NCBI GenBank assembly: GCA_016870995.1
Contig: VFZU01000007.1
Span: forward strand, 1 to 64,000
Direction: 5' to 3'
Source of the DNA: Acidobacteriota bacterium
Lineage (GTDB): Bacteria; Acidobacteriota; Terriglobia; Bryobacterales; Bryobacteraceae
DNA length: 64,000 nucleotides
Part shown: in pieces, positions 9,987 to 20,698 of the stretch
Position numbering within the stretch: the first letter of the stretch is position 1
Layout: each line of letters starts with the position of its first letter
Notes under the pieces: generated by a model
Told to the model about the DNA's origin: nothing
Database searches by the model: none
The model's input: the letters and a program-made list of their open reading frames with translations, nothing else
Translations under genes and position numbers: made by a program

Positions 9987-12965
9987 CTATTCCTTCGTGA
10001 TCGTCTCGTCCAGGTTCAAAATCACACGCGCCACCGCCGTGAACGCCTGCTCATCGTTGAAGTTGCGTTCCCGCTGTTTGTTCAGAAACGCCTCTAGCTC
10101 CTTCAACTCCGCCGCCAGCGGCACACGCGACAGCGCGCGCCGGAAGGCATACGTGATCCGGCTCGCATCCGTCTTGCCGCCTTCAAAAATTGCCCTGGTG
10201 CCCAGCGCTTTGGCCGCCTCCAAAAACAGCGGCTCATTCAACGACGTCAATGCCTGCAACGGCGTGTTCGATCTCGTGCGCCGCACGCACGAAACATCTC
10301 CATTCGGCGTATCGAAATTCGTCAACACGGGGTAGGGAACACTCCGGTAGCGGAACGTGTAAAGCCCCCGCCGGAAGCGGTCTGCATCATGATTCTCATG
10401 CCAGTTCTTCGGCCCATAGCTCGAAGGCGGCAAGAACAGAAAGTCCGGCGCGGGAGGAAACACACTCGGCCCACCCACCTTCGCGTTCAACAACCCGCTG
10501 GCCGCCAGCGTGATGTCTCTCACAATCTCGCCTTCTACCCGGAACCGCGGCGCTCGCGCGAGCAACCGGTTATTCGGATCCTTCGCCAGATGCTCCTCTG
10601 TTACTTTCGACGATTGCCGGTAGGTATTCGAAGTCACAATCATCCGGTGCAGTTTCTTCATGCTCCAGCCCGAATCCATGAACTCCACCGCCAGCCAGTC
10701 CAGCATTTCCGGATGCGAAGGCGTTGTCGCCTGCCGCCCCAGATCCTCGCTCGATTCGACGATGCCCGCCGAAAAATAAGCCTGCCAAACCCGGTTCACA
10801 AAGGCTCGCGCCGTAGTCGGCGCATTCCGGTCTGTCAGCCAGTTCGCCAGGTCCAATCTCGTCCCGCCTGCATCCTTCGGCAGCGGGTTCAAGAACGCGG
10901 GCACCCCCGGCGTCACCGCCTGCTTGGGCTTCAGAAAATCGCCCCGCTCCAGCAGGTTCGTCGTGCGCATTTCATCCCGCGCAGCCAGCACTAACTGTGA
11001 AGATCCTTCCGGCAGCGACTTCATCAAATCGTCGATCTGAGCATTCGCTTCCTTCCATGCATCCACTGTCGTCCGCCAGTAGGCAAATACGGCCTGTGTC
11101 TGCTGCGGCGTCCGTTTCTCGGCAGCGATCGACAAAATCTCTCGCACACGCATCGGCATCGGGTCCACGGTTGCGTTGGCATCATCCGTCACAGACAATC
11201 GCACCCGTCCCAGATTCTGATTCATGTTGTCGTCGCTGTTCCAGCCTCCATGCCGCTGGCTCAGGTACACAGTGATCTGCGTTTTTCCATCCGAGTTGTC
11301 AATCGGCGTCTCGAGGTTGAACACAGCCTTGCGCGGCAGATTCCGCAGCACAGGCCCCGCGTCATGTCCCCACGCCGTCTCATCCTTACCGTCGATCGCA
11401 TAAGCGATCGGCCCCGTCACCCGCCGCTTGTTCGACTTATCGTCGTAGATCTTGGCGAGCTCTTTCTCGGGCAAGTTCAAGTCCGCCGATGCCGCCTTGA
11501 TCTTGAGCTTCTTCGTCCCCACCTCAACTTCAAACTCTGTCAACGCCCCCGTGCCGTAAATCGAACGCCCCGGCCCGCCCAGCGGCAGGTTTGGATCATT
11601 GAGCAGATCAAGTCGAAACGCAGTAATCGTCTTCACCGCAGGCGTAAACGTCAGCTTTGCCCGATGCTTCGTTGGAGCATAGCCGGCACCGACCATCGAC
11701 GCATCCTTCTGCATCACATACTTCTGTCCGCCGGTAGAAATATCGTCCACCTCCGGCCTCACTGTCTCCCACTTCGTCGCATAACCGGCCTTCGCTTCCC
11801 ACTCGCGCATCCGCGCGCTCCAGTCCGGCGTCCGGTGCTGCAAGTCCGCTTCGATCTCCTTCACCTTTTCGAAGATCCCAGCTCGTTGCATCTGTTCCTT
11901 GGGCGTATACACCGGGATGTTCGCCTCATGCGTGTTGTTCAAGAACGCGAACAACCGGTAATACTCTTCCTGCTTCAATGGATCGAACTTGTGGTTGTGG
12001 CATTGCGCGCAGGCAATCGTCAGTCCTAACATCGACTTGCCCACCGCATCCATCCTGTCGATGATCGCTTCCATCCGGAACTGTTCCGGATCAACGCCGC
12101 CCTCTTCGTTAATCATCGAGTTCCGTAAGAACCCGGTCGCCACCATCTGATCCTGCGTCGGGTTCGGCAACAGATCTCCAGCCAATTGCTCGCGGATGAA
12201 CTGCTCATAGGACACGTCCTTGTTTAGCGCGTTGATGACGTAATCGCGATAAAACCAGACCTGCCGCATCTTGTCCTTCTCGTACCCATCTGAATCCGCA
12301 TACCGGGCCGCATCCAGCCAATGCCGTCCCCAGCGTTCGCCATAGTGTGGCGAGGCCAGCAAGCGGTCCACCTGCTTTTCATACGCGTTCGGCGTTTTGT
12401 CTCGCAAGAACGCATCCACTTCGGCAATCGTCGGCGGCAAGCCAGTCAAATCGAGCGAAAGCCGTCGCAGCAATGTCGTCCGGTCTGCCTCTGGGCTCGG
12501 CTTCATCTGCTCTTTGTCGAGCCGCGCCAGAATGAATGCATCGATCGAATTCCGCCCCCAAACTGCTTTCGAAACCTTCGGTAAGGCACTCTTTTGGGGT
12601 GGCGTAAACGCCCAATGTTTCTTTACTTCGGCAACAACAGCACCTGCCCCATCAGGCCACTTCGCCCCATCTTCAATCCACCGCTTGATCGTCGCTATCT
12701 GATCGGCCGGCAACTGCTTGCCACCCATCGGCATCAGCGCTTGGTCCCCGATATTCGCGATCCGCCGGTACAACTCCGAACCGGTTGGATCCCCCGCCTT
12801 GATGCTCTTCGACGCTGGCCCTTTGGCATCCAATCTCAACTCACCCAACTGCTGGGCCGCCCCATGGCAGCCATAACAATTGCGCTTCAAAATCGGCTGA
12901 ACATCTCGCTCATAGTCGGGAGACTGCGCATAAAGGCCAAGGATCAGAAGTGTTGCGACTTGCAC
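9987..12965 (-). CDS. Planctomycete-type cytochrome C / DUF1549 / DUF1553 protein
   Basis: 992 residues. After a short signal peptide there is a PSCyt1-type heme domain with the motif CYGCH near residue 31 and a distal [10 protein letters not shown] methionine region. DUF1549 follows at about residues 120-340 ([18 protein letters not shown], and a CAQCH motif that could bind a second heme). A beta-rich middle of about 400-620 resembles carbohydrate-binding or F5/8-like modules. DUF1553 forms the C-terminal third ([27 protein letters not shown]). It is the first gene of a two-gene operon with the DUF1501 gene and diverges from the next hydrolase gene with 21 bases between starts. Confidence 0.92.
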   Translation of the reverse strand: MQVATLLILGLYAQSPDYERDVQPILKRNCYGCHGAAQQLGELRLDAKGPASKSIKAGDPTGSELYRRIANIGDQALMPMGGKQLPADQIATIKRWIEDGAKWPDGAGAVVAEVKKHWAFTPPQKSALPKVSKAVWGRNSIDAFILARLDKEQMKPSPEADRTTLLRRLSLDLTGLPPTIAEVDAFLRDKTPNAYEKQVDRLLASPHYGERWGRHWLDAARYADSDGYEKDKMRQVWFYRDYVINALNKDVSYEQFIREQLAGDLLPNPTQDQMVATGFLRNSMINEEGGVDPEQFRMEAIIDRMDAVGKSMLGLTIACAQCHNHKFDPLKQEEYYRLFAFLNNTHEANIPVYTPKEQMQRAGIFEKVKEIEADLQHRTPDWSARMREWEAKAGYATKWETVRPEVDDISTGGQKYVMQKDASMVGAGYAPTKHRAKLTFTPAVKTITAFRLDLLNDPNLPLGGPGRSIYGTGALTEFEVEVGTKKLKIKAASADLNLPEKELAKIYDDKSNKRRVTGPIAYAIDGKDETAWGHDAGPVLRNLPRKAVFNLETPIDNSDGKTQITVYLSQRHGGWNSDDNMNQNLGRVRLSVTDDANATVDPMPMRVREILSIAAEKRTPQQTQAVFAYWRTTVDAWKEANAQIDDLMKSLPEGSSQLVLAARDEMRTTNLLERGDFLKPKQAVTPGVPAFLNPLPKDAGGTRLDLANWLTDRNAPTTARAFVNRVWQAYFSAGIVESSEDLGRQATTPSHPEMLDWLAVEFMDSGWSMKKLHRMIVTSNTYRQSSKVTEEHLAKDPNNRLLARAPRFRVEGEIVRDITLAASGLLNAKVGGPSVFPPAPDFLFLPPSSYGPKNWHENHDADRFRRGLYTFRYRSVPYPVLTNFDTPNGDVSCVRRTRSNTPLQALTSLNEPLFLEAAKALGTRAIFEGGKTDASRITYAFRRALSRVPLAAELKELEAFLNKQRERNFNDEQAFTAVARVILNLDETITKE

Positions 12966-12986
12966 AAATACGTTAACCTGCCATTA

Positions 12987-14237
12987 ATGTATCGCATGTT
13001 GTTGGTCCTGATCGCCTCCTTGGCTTCGTTTGCCCAATCCTTCGAAGGGGCCTTTGTCGGAGACCTCCAGGCGCCCAATGCGGTCCTTCAACTCGGCCTG
13101 ACACTGAAGCCGAATCCGTCTGGCGGCTGGTCTGCCGAATTCATATCTCTCTCCCAGGGCCGAGCCAAACTTCCTGCCACGGCCACAGTCGAAGGCAAGC
13201 ATCTCAAGCTTGACATTGCCCCTGCCAGAATCTCGTTTGAAGGCACTCTCAGCGAGGACGCTCAAACCATCTCGGGCAAGTTCAAGCAGGGGATCGAGAT
13301 CGATCTCGTCTTCAAACGCGTGGCCGAGCTCCCTCGCCCGATCCGCCCACAGGAACCTCAAGGCACGCCTCCATATACAGTCGAAGATGTCACCTTCCCC
13401 GGCGGCGCTGATACTGTCACACTCGCGGGCACGCTCACTCTTCCCAAGTCTTCCGCCAAATCCCCCGCGATCGTACTCGTCTCCGGCTCAGGCCCTCAAA
13501 ATCGCGACAGCGAACTCTTCGCCCACAAGCCTTTTTGGATCTGGGCCGACACTCTGACGAAGGCCGGCTACATCGTCCTTCGCTACGATGATCGTGGCAC
13601 CGCCAAATCCACCGGAACATTCAAAGGCGCAACCACGAACGACTTCGCTCTCGACGCACAAGCTGCTCTTAAGTTCCTCCGCTCCCGTCCTGAAGTCGAT
13701 TCGAAACGCCTCGTCGTCATGGGCCACAGTGAAGGCGGCGTCATCGCCCCCATCGCTGCCGCAAGCGACGGTCAACTTGCAGCCATCGTTGTCCTCGCTG
13801 GGCCCGGCGTCACGGGTGAAGCAATCCTTCGCAAACAACTTCCCGACCTGGCCAAAGCTGCGGGAGCCCCGGAACAATTCGCCCAAATGCAACTCGACGC
13901 GATGCAAAAGCAGGCGAAAACCGAACCGTGGCTCGCCACCTTCTTAGTTCTCGATCCCGCCGTTGCCCTCAAAAAAGTGCAGTGTCCCGTCCTCGCCCTC
14001 AACGGCGAGCTCGACCTCAATGTCAACGCCGACATCAACCTTGCTGCCATCGAAGCAGCCCTCAAAGCTGGTGGCAATAAAAACTACCTCACCAGGAAGC
14101 TCCCCAGCTTGAACCACATGCTCCAGACCGCCAAAACCGGCGCGCCGCTGGAGTCCGCCAATATCTCCGAGACCATTTCCCCCGTCGCACTTACCGAAGT
14201 GACAAGCTGGCTGGCTAGGACACTGGCCACGAAATAA
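12987..14237 (+). CDS. Secreted alpha/beta hydrolase
   Basis: 416 residues from the ATG at 12987 (second ATG at 12996). A signal peptide (MLLVLIASLASFAQ) and a beta-rich N-terminal domain of about 100 residues precede an alpha/beta hydrolase with nucleophile Ser248 in GHSEGG, an upstream GSGPQNRD loop, and the C-terminal His in LPSLNHML. The arrangement matches the secreted hydrolases annotated as prolyl-oligopeptidase/dienelactone hydrolase-like proteins. The substrate is unknown. It starts only 21 bases from the divergent PSCyt gene and overlaps nadB tail to tail by 23 bases. Confidence 0.85.
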   Translation: MYRMLLVLIASLASFAQSFEGAFVGDLQAPNAVLQLGLTLKPNPSGGWSAEFISLSQGRAKLPATATVEGKHLKLDIAPARISFEGTLSEDAQTISGKFKQGIEIDLVFKRVAELPRPIRPQEPQGTPPYTVEDVTFPGGADTVTLAGTLTLPKSSAKSPAIVLVSGSGPQNRDSELFAHKPFWIWADTLTKAGYIVLRYDDRGTAKSTGTFKGATTNDFALDAQAALKFLRSRPEVDSKRLVVMGHSEGGVIAPIAAASDGQLAAIVVLAGPGVTGEAILRKQLPDLAKAAGAPEQFAQMQLDAMQKQAKTEPWLATFLVLDPAVALKKVQCPVLALNGELDLNVNADINLAAIEAALKAGGNKNYLTRKLPSLNHMLQTAKTGAPLESANISETISPVALTEVTSWLARTLATK

Positions 14238-15753
14238 GTTTCGTCGCCTGGCCCCGCCGCACGCTCGAATGCAGCGGCTCATCCAGCTTCGCCGGAAAGT
14301 CCGTTCGGTAATGGCCTCCGCGCGATTCCTCGCGCTTCAGCGCAGCCTTCGCTACCAGCCGCAGCACCGTCGCCAGATTGCGCCTCTCATAGTCGCGCCG
14401 GCCCGGTGATGCAATGTTGTGTCGCCCGCCGTGATCAATCGCCTTCAGCACCCGCTCAATCCCTGCCGCGTTCCGCGCAATGCCACAACCTTCCCAGGCC
14501 AGTTGCTGCAAACGTTCCCGCTCGAGCAGTGGAAACTGCTCATCTCCAAACGTTCTTCCCGTCGCCGGCTTCGCAGCCTCTCCCAGCATCGCCTCCCCAG
14601 CCCGGGCCCCAAACACAACGCCTTCGAGCAACGAGTTGCTCGCCAGCCGGTTCGCGCCATGCACTCCCGTGCAAGCCACCTCGCCAGCCGCATACAATCC
14701 CGGCACACTCGTCTGCCCCAGCAAATTCGTCCGCACGCCACCCATGATGTAGTGTGCCGCCGGGTGCACTGGTGCCGCTTGCTTGGTCAAATCAATCCCA
14801 AACTTGAAGCACGTCTCATAAATCGTCGGGAATCTCTGCCGAATCCAAGCCGCATCTTTGTGGCTCAAGTCGAGCAACACATGCGTCGCCTGTGTCGCGG
14901 CCATCTCAGCGATGATCGATCGCGACACCACATCCCTTGGTGCCAGCTCTTCCATCGCGTGATAGCGATGCATAAACCGATCGCCATTCACATTCCGCAA
15001 GATCGCGCCTTCCCCACGCAGCGCCTCGCTCAATAGAAACCGCGGTCGGCCCGGAATAAACAACGCCGTTGGGTGAAACTGAATGAACTCCGCATCCGAC
15101 ACTTCCGCCCCCACGCGGTATGCGATCCCGATCCCATCTCCCGTGGCCACCGTCGGGTTCGTTGTATTCAAAAACAACTGCCCCGCCCCACCCGTCGCCA
15201 GCAGCACCGCCCGCGCATGTACATGCACCCGCGACTTCGTCTTCTGGTCATACGCCACCGCCCCCGTCACGCGCCCATCCTCCATCAACAAATCCGTCAC
15301 CGCCGCAAAACTCTGAAAGCTCAAATTTTTCAGCGATGAAGATTTCTCATACAGTGCTCGCGCAATCTCGCGTCCTGTAGAATCACCACCCGCATGCAGC
15401 ACTCGGCTCCGGCTATGCGCCCCTTCGCGGCCCATCACAAAGTGCCCATTCTCCATGTCGAAGTTCGTGCCCCATCGCAGCAACTCGTCGATCCGCGCTG
15501 GCCCCTCCTTCACCAGTGCCTCCACCGCCGGGCCAGAACACAACCCATCCCCAGCCATCAAAGTATCTTGCACATGCAGCGAAAAGTTATCATCATCAGA
15601 GAGTGCCACCGCAATCCCGCCTTGCGCGTACTCTGTGGAGGATTCTTCTATGGCGTCTTTGGCAACCACGAGCACAGTTCCCTGCTCGGCCAGCGTAATC
15701 GCCGCCCTCATCCCCGCCACACCCGCGCCCACGACTAAAAAATCGACGGACAT
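14215..15753 (-). CDS. nadB: L-aspartate oxidase
   Basis: 512 residues from the ATG at 15753. NadB oxidises L-aspartate to iminoaspartate in de novo NAD synthesis in the cytoplasm. The FAD motif VVGAGVAGMRAA is at the N-terminus, followed by STEYAQGGIAVAL, GREGAHSRSRVLHAGGD (active-site region), the catalytic-domain HPTALF, and VHGANRLASNSLLEG near the FAD-binding end. The C-terminal helical domain is present. A TTG at 15771 would add six residues but has no better signal. The gene diverges from a secreted-protein gene starting 10 bases away. No nadA or nadC is nearby. Confidence 0.95.
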   Translation of the reverse strand: MSVDFLVVGAGVAGMRAAITLAEQGTVLVVAKDAIEESSTEYAQGGIAVALSDDDNFSLHVQDTLMAGDGLCSGPAVEALVKEGPARIDELLRWGTNFDMENGHFVMGREGAHSRSRVLHAGGDSTGREIARALYEKSSSLKNLSFQSFAAVTDLLMEDGRVTGAVAYDQKTKSRVHVHARAVLLATGGAGQLFLNTTNPTVATGDGIGIAYRVGAEVSDAEFIQFHPTALFIPGRPRFLLSEALRGEGAILRNVNGDRFMHRYHAMEELAPRDVVSRSIIAEMAATQATHVLLDLSHKDAAWIRQRFPTIYETCFKFGIDLTKQAAPVHPAAHYIMGGVRTNLLGQTSVPGLYAAGEVACTGVHGANRLASNSLLEGVVFGARAGEAMLGEAAKPATGRTFGDEQFPLLERERLQQLAWEGCGIARNAAGIERVLKAIDHGGRHNIASPGRRDYERRNLATVLRLVAKAALKREESRGGHYRTDFPAKLDEPLHSSVRRGQATKLISWPVS

Positions 15754-15762
15754 ATTTTCGTT

Positions 15763-16644
15763 ATGAAGCAAAGCGTTTTCCTGTTTCTATTCGCCCTTGG
15801 CAGCCTCGTGGCTCAAGTACCAGACTACTTCCCTTTGGTGCCCGGTAGCACCTGGGTTTACCGCACCACCGGCGGCATGAGCCCGCTCACGATCCGTGTT
15901 GGCGAGCCCATCCTTCGTCAGGGCAAACTGTTTTTCGCTCTCGATGGCTACACATCCTCACGACTTTACGTCAGCAGCGCACTCACGCGTTGGGACGAAC
16001 GCACCGAGCGAGAAGCCCCATTCTTATCCTTTGACGGTCGCGAGTTCCCGAGCCCCTTCGGCACTTGCAACCAAATCGGCACGGCGCACAAAGACGATCA
16101 GGAGTACCGCGGCCCGGTCGGAATCTCATCGGCGGCACGTGTCATCCGCTACAGCCCCGGCATCTGCGCCGACACCGGCCTTACTCGCGAAGTCTTCGTC
16201 CCCTGGCTCGGCCTCGTCCAACGCGCGGAGACCTCCATCCTCGGCGAACGGACGGCCGACCTCATCTATGCTCAAATCGGCGGCTTCACTTACATCCAGG
16301 AACCTGGCATCAGCTTTTCGCTGAACGCCACGGTTAACGAAAAAACGCTGTCCGCCCGCATCGTTCTCCAAAACCGCACTGCGCAAGATCTCACCCTCGA
16401 CTTCGCCTCCGGCCAAATCTACGACTTCCAGATTCGCGACTCTCGCGGAGAAGTGATCTACACCTGGAGCTCGACACGCCTCTTCCCACAAGCCACACAG
16501 CGGCGTGTCATCCGCGGGGAAGAAGTCTGGTTTGAGTCGATCCCCATCGACACACTCCGTCCAGGCGAATACTCAATCGAAGGCCGCCTCGTCAACAGCG
16601 GTGCCAAACGCTTCAGCGCCAGCTCAACCTTTAGCCTCCAATAG
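15763..16644 (+). CDS. Secreted protein with C-terminal BsuPI-like domain
   Basis: 293 residues. The signal peptide is MKQSVFLFLFALGSLVAQ. The N-terminal half begins YFPLVPGSTWVYRT, a pattern frequent in uncharacterised secreted proteins of Acidobacteria. The C-terminal 110 residues (DLTLDFASGQIYDFQIRD, GEVIYTWSS, LRPGEYSIEGRL) resemble the BsuPI/intracellular proteinase inhibitor beta-sandwich. The function is unknown; the domain suggests a structural or inhibitor role rather than an enzyme. It overlaps the end of glnD by 14 bases. Confidence 0.75.
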   Translation: MKQSVFLFLFALGSLVAQVPDYFPLVPGSTWVYRTTGGMSPLTIRVGEPILRQGKLFFALDGYTSSRLYVSSALTRWDERTEREAPFLSFDGREFPSPFGTCNQIGTAHKDDQEYRGPVGISSAARVIRYSPGICADTGLTREVFVPWLGLVQRAETSILGERTADLIYAQIGGFTYIQEPGISFSLNATVNEKTLSARIVLQNRTAQDLTLDFASGQIYDFQIRDSRGEVIYTWSSTRLFPQATQRRVIRGEEVWFESIPIDTLRPGEYSIEGRLVNSGAKRFSASSTFSLQ

Positions 16645-18940
16645 CCTCCCGCAGGCTCGCATTCAAGACATCCACCTGCGCAGCAGTCAGCTTCTGCCCG
16701 CCGCTGCGCAGGTAGAACACATCGACTGCCCTCTGCCCCTCTGTATGCAGCAGCACCGTATCGATCTCGCATTCCTGCCTTGAAATCGTCCGCGCAAGGT
16801 CATACAGCAACCCGGGGCGATCCTGCGCCTGCAACTCAAGTAGCGTCGCCACCTTCGACGTCTCATTGTCGAATCGCAACACGGTGTCGATCTGCATGCG
16901 GTACCGAATTGTTGTCTTCGGCCTCTGCTTCATCAATCTCTCCGCGCTCTCCTTGCCCAGCACCACTCGACGGATCGATTCCTTCAGTTCTTCAACGAGC
17001 GGCGGATTCAATTCAAGACTTCGCAATGGATCCGAAAACACAAACAGGTCGAGCACCTCTCCTCGCGTGTTTCCAAACGCCTCCGCCTTCAAGATATTCA
17101 TCCCGGCGCTGGCCAGCGTGCCCGCCAGATCGGCCAGCAAGCGCGGCCGGTCTTTCGTCACCACCGTCAGTTGCCAGTCTTCCTGCCGCGCCACCAAATC
17201 CAACGCCACACCAATTTGGCTCGCCGCAGCGCAAAGATTCAAATGACGAAACCGGTCCTGATCGTTCGTCCGGAACCAATACCGCGTCGGGAATCCTTTC
17301 ACAAAGTCCGCGAGCTCTCCCGAATGCGTATCCTTGATCCGATCGTCTTCGAGCTCTTTGGTCAACGCCCTTTCGATAGCAGTGTGCGCATGCCAAAGCT
17401 GCGACCGCCTCCAGGTTGTCATCGCCCCGGGAAACACGGCGCTCGAATCTGCGATGGTCATCAACGTCAGCATGCCCAGGTATTCCTTGGTCTCCATCCG
17501 GTGCGCTGCCTGCTCTGTCACATCCGGGTCATCCAGATCCCGTGTCGTGATTAGCGTCGACAAGAAAAAGTGCTCCCCGATCAGCCGCTGAATGATCTGC
17601 AGCTCGCCATCGGGAATTGAAATTCGCTCTCCAATTTCCGCCGCCATCTGCACAGCCCGCGCGTCATGGTCGCCTCCCATCCCCTTGGCGATGTCGTGCA
17701 ACAAAAGCGAGAACCGCAACAAAGGCTTCGTTTCGCAATTCGACCACAGCGCTCCAAATTGAACCTGCTCGAAACTTAGCGCCTCAAGATTTTCAAGGGC
17801 AATCAGCGTATGCTCATCCACCGTATAGCGGTGATAGAAATCCCTCACCACCAAGCAGTCTGCATGTTCCCACTCCGGCAATTGGCTGCTCAGAAATCCT
17901 GATTCCGCCATCGCCCGCAGCGCCGTTGCCGCATGCGGCAATTCGAGAATCGTCTTCCACTGCGTCCAGCTCCATTGCGCCCCGGGCTCAATCCGCCGTT
18001 GCATATCCCGCGCCAGTTTCAAACCATGCCGAGCCTGAAATGCAAACAGCCGTCGCTTGGCGTCTGGGTCGACCTGAAACGCTGCAGGGTGCCTCAACAG
18101 AATCTGCTCCCGCGATACGGTGAACTCCTCGTTCGACAACTTGGATCGCGACTCGAAAAAGCTCCCTACCAATCCCGGCCTTCGATCCAGTAGCCGGTCC
18201 TTCATCGCCCGGCAGGCTGCAAAAATTCTTCTTGCCTGCCTGAAGTAATTTCGCATCCATGCTTCAGGCTGGGTCGACAATGCATCCTGCTCGGCGAAAC
18301 GCAGCGAATTCTGGTCTCGCCCGGCATGCTCATGCAGCGCCCAGCGGATAGCAAACAACACTTCGCTTTCATTCGTCAGATCCGGCGGCTGCTCACTGGC
18401 CAGCTTGGCGAACCATCGCACCACGTTCAAATCCCGCAAGCCCCCGCAGGTTTCCTTGATGTCAGGTTCCAGATGTTGGATCGTGTTGTGAAATCGCTCA
18501 TGCCGGCGTTCGGTCATGCGGGCCAACTCCAAGGCCAAATCGGAAGGTGGTTTCCGGCACGCATCGTCGCAGGCCTTCGAAAGTGCTGCACTCCCCGTCA
18601 AATAGCGACGATCGAGCAAGCTGATGCTAAACTCCACATTGCCTGGGCTGATCCGTTTGCAATCCGCCACCGTATGCACGCTCTGGCTCGCCCGGTACCC
18701 CGCGTCCCACAGCGTTCGCAGGAATTCGCTCAATTCACCCGCAGAAAATGTATTCGGCTCTTCCAGAATCAACAGATCAATATCCGAATGAGGAAACAAT
18801 TCTTGACGGCCGTAACCCCCAACCGCAAGCACTGCACTCTTGTCTCGTTGCCCCGCGGGCACGCAGTTTTGCCAGGCTTCGATGACGAACTTGTCGGCAA
18901 CGTTCGTACGTTCCCGCATCTTGGTCACAGTTGGACCCAT
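16631..18940 (-). CDS. glnD: [Protein-PII] uridylyltransferase
   Basis: 769 residues from the ATG at 18940 (an upstream ATG at 18979 would overlap the divergent gene). GlnD uridylylates and deuridylylates PII according to glutamine, controlling nitrogen assimilation. Domains in order: nucleotidyltransferase with GGYGRQELFPHSDIDLL; the GlnD linker (ETCGGLRDLN); an HD domain (LLHDIAKGMGGDHD); and two C-terminal ACT domains (about residues 590-680 and 700-770, the second with LQAQDRPGLLYDLA). All catalytic motifs look intact. It is slightly shorter than proteobacterial GlnD (about 890). No glnB or glnK is nearby. Confidence 0.95.
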   Translation of the reverse strand: MGPTVTKMRERTNVADKFVIEAWQNCVPAGQRDKSAVLAVGGYGRQELFPHSDIDLLILEEPNTFSAGELSEFLRTLWDAGYRASQSVHTVADCKRISPGNVEFSISLLDRRYLTGSAALSKACDDACRKPPSDLALELARMTERRHERFHNTIQHLEPDIKETCGGLRDLNVVRWFAKLASEQPPDLTNESEVLFAIRWALHEHAGRDQNSLRFAEQDALSTQPEAWMRNYFRQARRIFAACRAMKDRLLDRRPGLVGSFFESRSKLSNEEFTVSREQILLRHPAAFQVDPDAKRRLFAFQARHGLKLARDMQRRIEPGAQWSWTQWKTILELPHAATALRAMAESGFLSSQLPEWEHADCLVVRDFYHRYTVDEHTLIALENLEALSFEQVQFGALWSNCETKPLLRFSLLLHDIAKGMGGDHDARAVQMAAEIGERISIPDGELQIIQRLIGEHFFLSTLITTRDLDDPDVTEQAAHRMETKEYLGMLTLMTIADSSAVFPGAMTTWRRSQLWHAHTAIERALTKELEDDRIKDTHSGELADFVKGFPTRYWFRTNDQDRFRHLNLCAAASQIGVALDLVARQEDWQLTVVTKDRPRLLADLAGTLASAGMNILKAEAFGNTRGEVLDLFVFSDPLRSLELNPPLVEELKESIRRVVLGKESAERLMKQRPKTTIRYRMQIDTVLRFDNETSKVATLLELQAQDRPGLLYDLARTISRQECEIDTVLLHTEGQRAVDVFYLRSGGQKLTAAQVDVLNASLREAIGG

Positions 18941-18984
18941 AACCAAATGTAACCGACCGACGGCTAGAATTGAAGGCAAAGCAT

Positions 18985-20142
18985 ATGTCCAAGATTTCTC
19001 TTGCAGTCTTGATCGCTTCTGCCAGCCTGATTGCCTGGCAAGGCCCCGTAAAGCTTCCGCCTCCCTTTCATACTCCTTCGGCGACCAATCGTCCGCGTCC
19101 CGTGGAGCGACCCGAAGGTGCCAAACTCAATCTCCCCCCGGGCTTCACCATTAAGGAATTCGCCAGTGGCTTCCAGCGCCCGCGGCACATGATCCTCGGG
19201 CCTTCTAAAGAAATCCTCCTCTCCGACTCGATGGTCAACGGCTCCGTCTTCGTGCTCAATGGTGACAACAAGTCTGAGATCCTCAAGAACCTCGACCGCC
19301 CCTACGGCCTCCTGCTGCTCAAGGATTACCTCTACGTCGGCGAAACCACTTCTCTCAAGCGCTACAAGTACAACCCCAAAACGATGACCGCAGGCCCCGG
19401 CGAAGAGATCCTCAATATGAAAGATTTCAGCGCTGGCCACTGGACGCGCAGCCTCACCGCCGACCGCAAAGGCGAGCACATCTTCGTAGGCATCGGTTCC
19501 CGCTCCAACGTCGATGCAGGCGAACCCGAAATGCGCGCCGCGATCATCAAGATCACGCCCGACGGCAAATCCAAAGAGGTCTACGCCTCCGGCACCCGCA
19601 ACCCCATCGGTCTGCACTTCATGCCCAACAGCGATCAGCTTTGGGCTGCGGTGCAAGAGCGCGATGGCCTCGGTGACGATCTCGTCCCCGACTACTTCAC
19701 CAGCATCAAGCCCGGTGGCTTTTACGGTTGGCCCTACGCCTACATCGGCCCCAATGAAGATCCTCGCCGCAAGGGCGAAAAGCCCGACCTCGTTGCCAAG
19801 ACCATCGTCCCCGACGTCCCTCTCGGCGCTCACGTCGCGGTTCTCGACTTCCTCTTCTACACCGGCAAGCTCTTTCCCAAGGAATATCAAGGCGGAGCAT
19901 TCCTCGCCCAACACGGCTCCTGGAACCGATCGAAGCGTGTCGGCTACAACGTCGTCTTCATCCCCTTCAAGGATGGCAAGCCCTCCGGCCCCGCCAAGGA
20001 ATTCCTCCAGGGCTGGATGATGGACCCCGAAAAGACCGATGTCTGGGGACGCCCCGTCGGCTTCCTCCAGCTACCCGACGGCAGTATCCTCGTTTCTGAC
20101 GACGTAGGGAACAAGATTTGGCACATCACCTACAAAAGCTAG
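18985..20142 (+). CDS. PQQ-dependent sugar dehydrogenase (sorbosone/glucose dehydrogenase type), secreted
   Basis: 385 residues. The ATG at 18985 is chosen because GAAGG lies about 8 bases upstream and a signal peptide starts there (KISLAVLIASASLIAWQ). The rest is a six-bladed beta-propeller of the soluble PQQ glucose/sorbosone dehydrogenase family: LPPGFTIKEFASGFQRPRHM, IGSRSNVD, YASGTRNPIGL (catalytic/PQQ region), GGFYGWPYAY, QHGSWNRSK and GRPVGFLQLPDGS. It probably oxidises an aldose or sorbosone in the periplasm. The downstream six-heme cytochrome gene overlaps its 3' end by 25 bases, so the cytochrome is a plausible electron acceptor. Confidence 0.88.
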   Translation: MSKISLAVLIASASLIAWQGPVKLPPPFHTPSATNRPRPVERPEGAKLNLPPGFTIKEFASGFQRPRHMILGPSKEILLSDSMVNGSVFVLNGDNKSEILKNLDRPYGLLLLKDYLYVGETTSLKRYKYNPKTMTAGPGEEILNMKDFSAGHWTRSLTADRKGEHIFVGIGSRSNVDAGEPEMRAAIIKITPDGKSKEVYASGTRNPIGLHFMPNSDQLWAAVQERDGLGDDLVPDYFTSIKPGGFYGWPYAYIGPNEDPRRKGEKPDLVAKTIVPDVPLGAHVAVLDFLFYTGKLFPKEYQGGAFLAQHGSWNRSKRVGYNVVFIPFKDGKPSGPAKEFLQGWMMDPEKTDVWGRPVGFLQLPDGSILVSDDVGNKIWHITYKS

Positions 20143-20696
20143 TTCTCTGTTTCTTGCCCGCCTTGCTTGGCGCGCAGACCTTCTCCCACAAAGAGGCACT
20201 TGAGAAAAATCTCCAGTGCCTCACCTGCCATGCGCAGCAGAAAGATTCGAAATCACTCAGTGACAAGCGCCGCGGAAAAATCCTCCAGGATTTCAACCAC
20301 CAACGCCACCTCAGCTTCGGCAACATCGCGCCCTTGATTGCCGACGCCATCGACCGCAAAGCCTACCTCGGCTCTCCCAACCGCATCGATCTGCTCAAGC
20401 TTCGTGCCGACCTCATTACCGACAACCCTTGCCAGGCCTGCCATCGCGGTCTCCGCGAATCCACAGGCGCGCTCACCAAAGCCAACTTCCCCCACATGGA
20501 AGATTGCCTTGTCTGCCACAACAAAGTCGAAGCCCCCTTCAGTTGCGAGAAATGCCACGCCCCCGGCTTTAACCTCAAGCCCGCCAATCACGCCCCCGAC
20601 TTTCTCGATCGTCACACTACCGGCAAGCTCAATCTCGACAAGACCACCTGTGCTTCCTGCCACGGCAAACGCTTCACTTGCCTCGGATGCCACTAA
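20118..20696 (+). CDS. Six-heme c-type cytochrome, secreted
   Basis: Up to 192 residues; the start is uncertain because the only in-frame upstream start is a TTG at 20118 inside the preceding gene. A signal-like stretch (LVLCFLPALLGAQ) is followed by six CxxCH heme motifs: CLTCH, CQACH, CLVCH, CEKCH, CASCH and CLGCH. Extra histidines (FNHQRHLSF, NFPHMED, NHAPDF) can serve as distal ligands, as in cytochrome c3/c7-like and NrfB-like proteins. It likely carries electrons in the periplasm, perhaps from the PQQ dehydrogenase encoded just before it. wecB starts 2 bases after its stop. Confidence 0.85.
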   Translation: MAHHLQKLVLCFLPALLGAQTFSHKEALEKNLQCLTCHAQQKDSKSLSDKRRGKILQDFNHQRHLSFGNIAPLIADAIDRKAYLGSPNRIDLLKLRADLITDNPCQACHRGLRESTGALTKANFPHMEDCLVCHNKVEAPFSCEKCHAPGFNLKPANHAPDFLDRHTTGKLNLDKTTCASCHGKRFTCLGCH

Positions 20697-20698
20697 CC

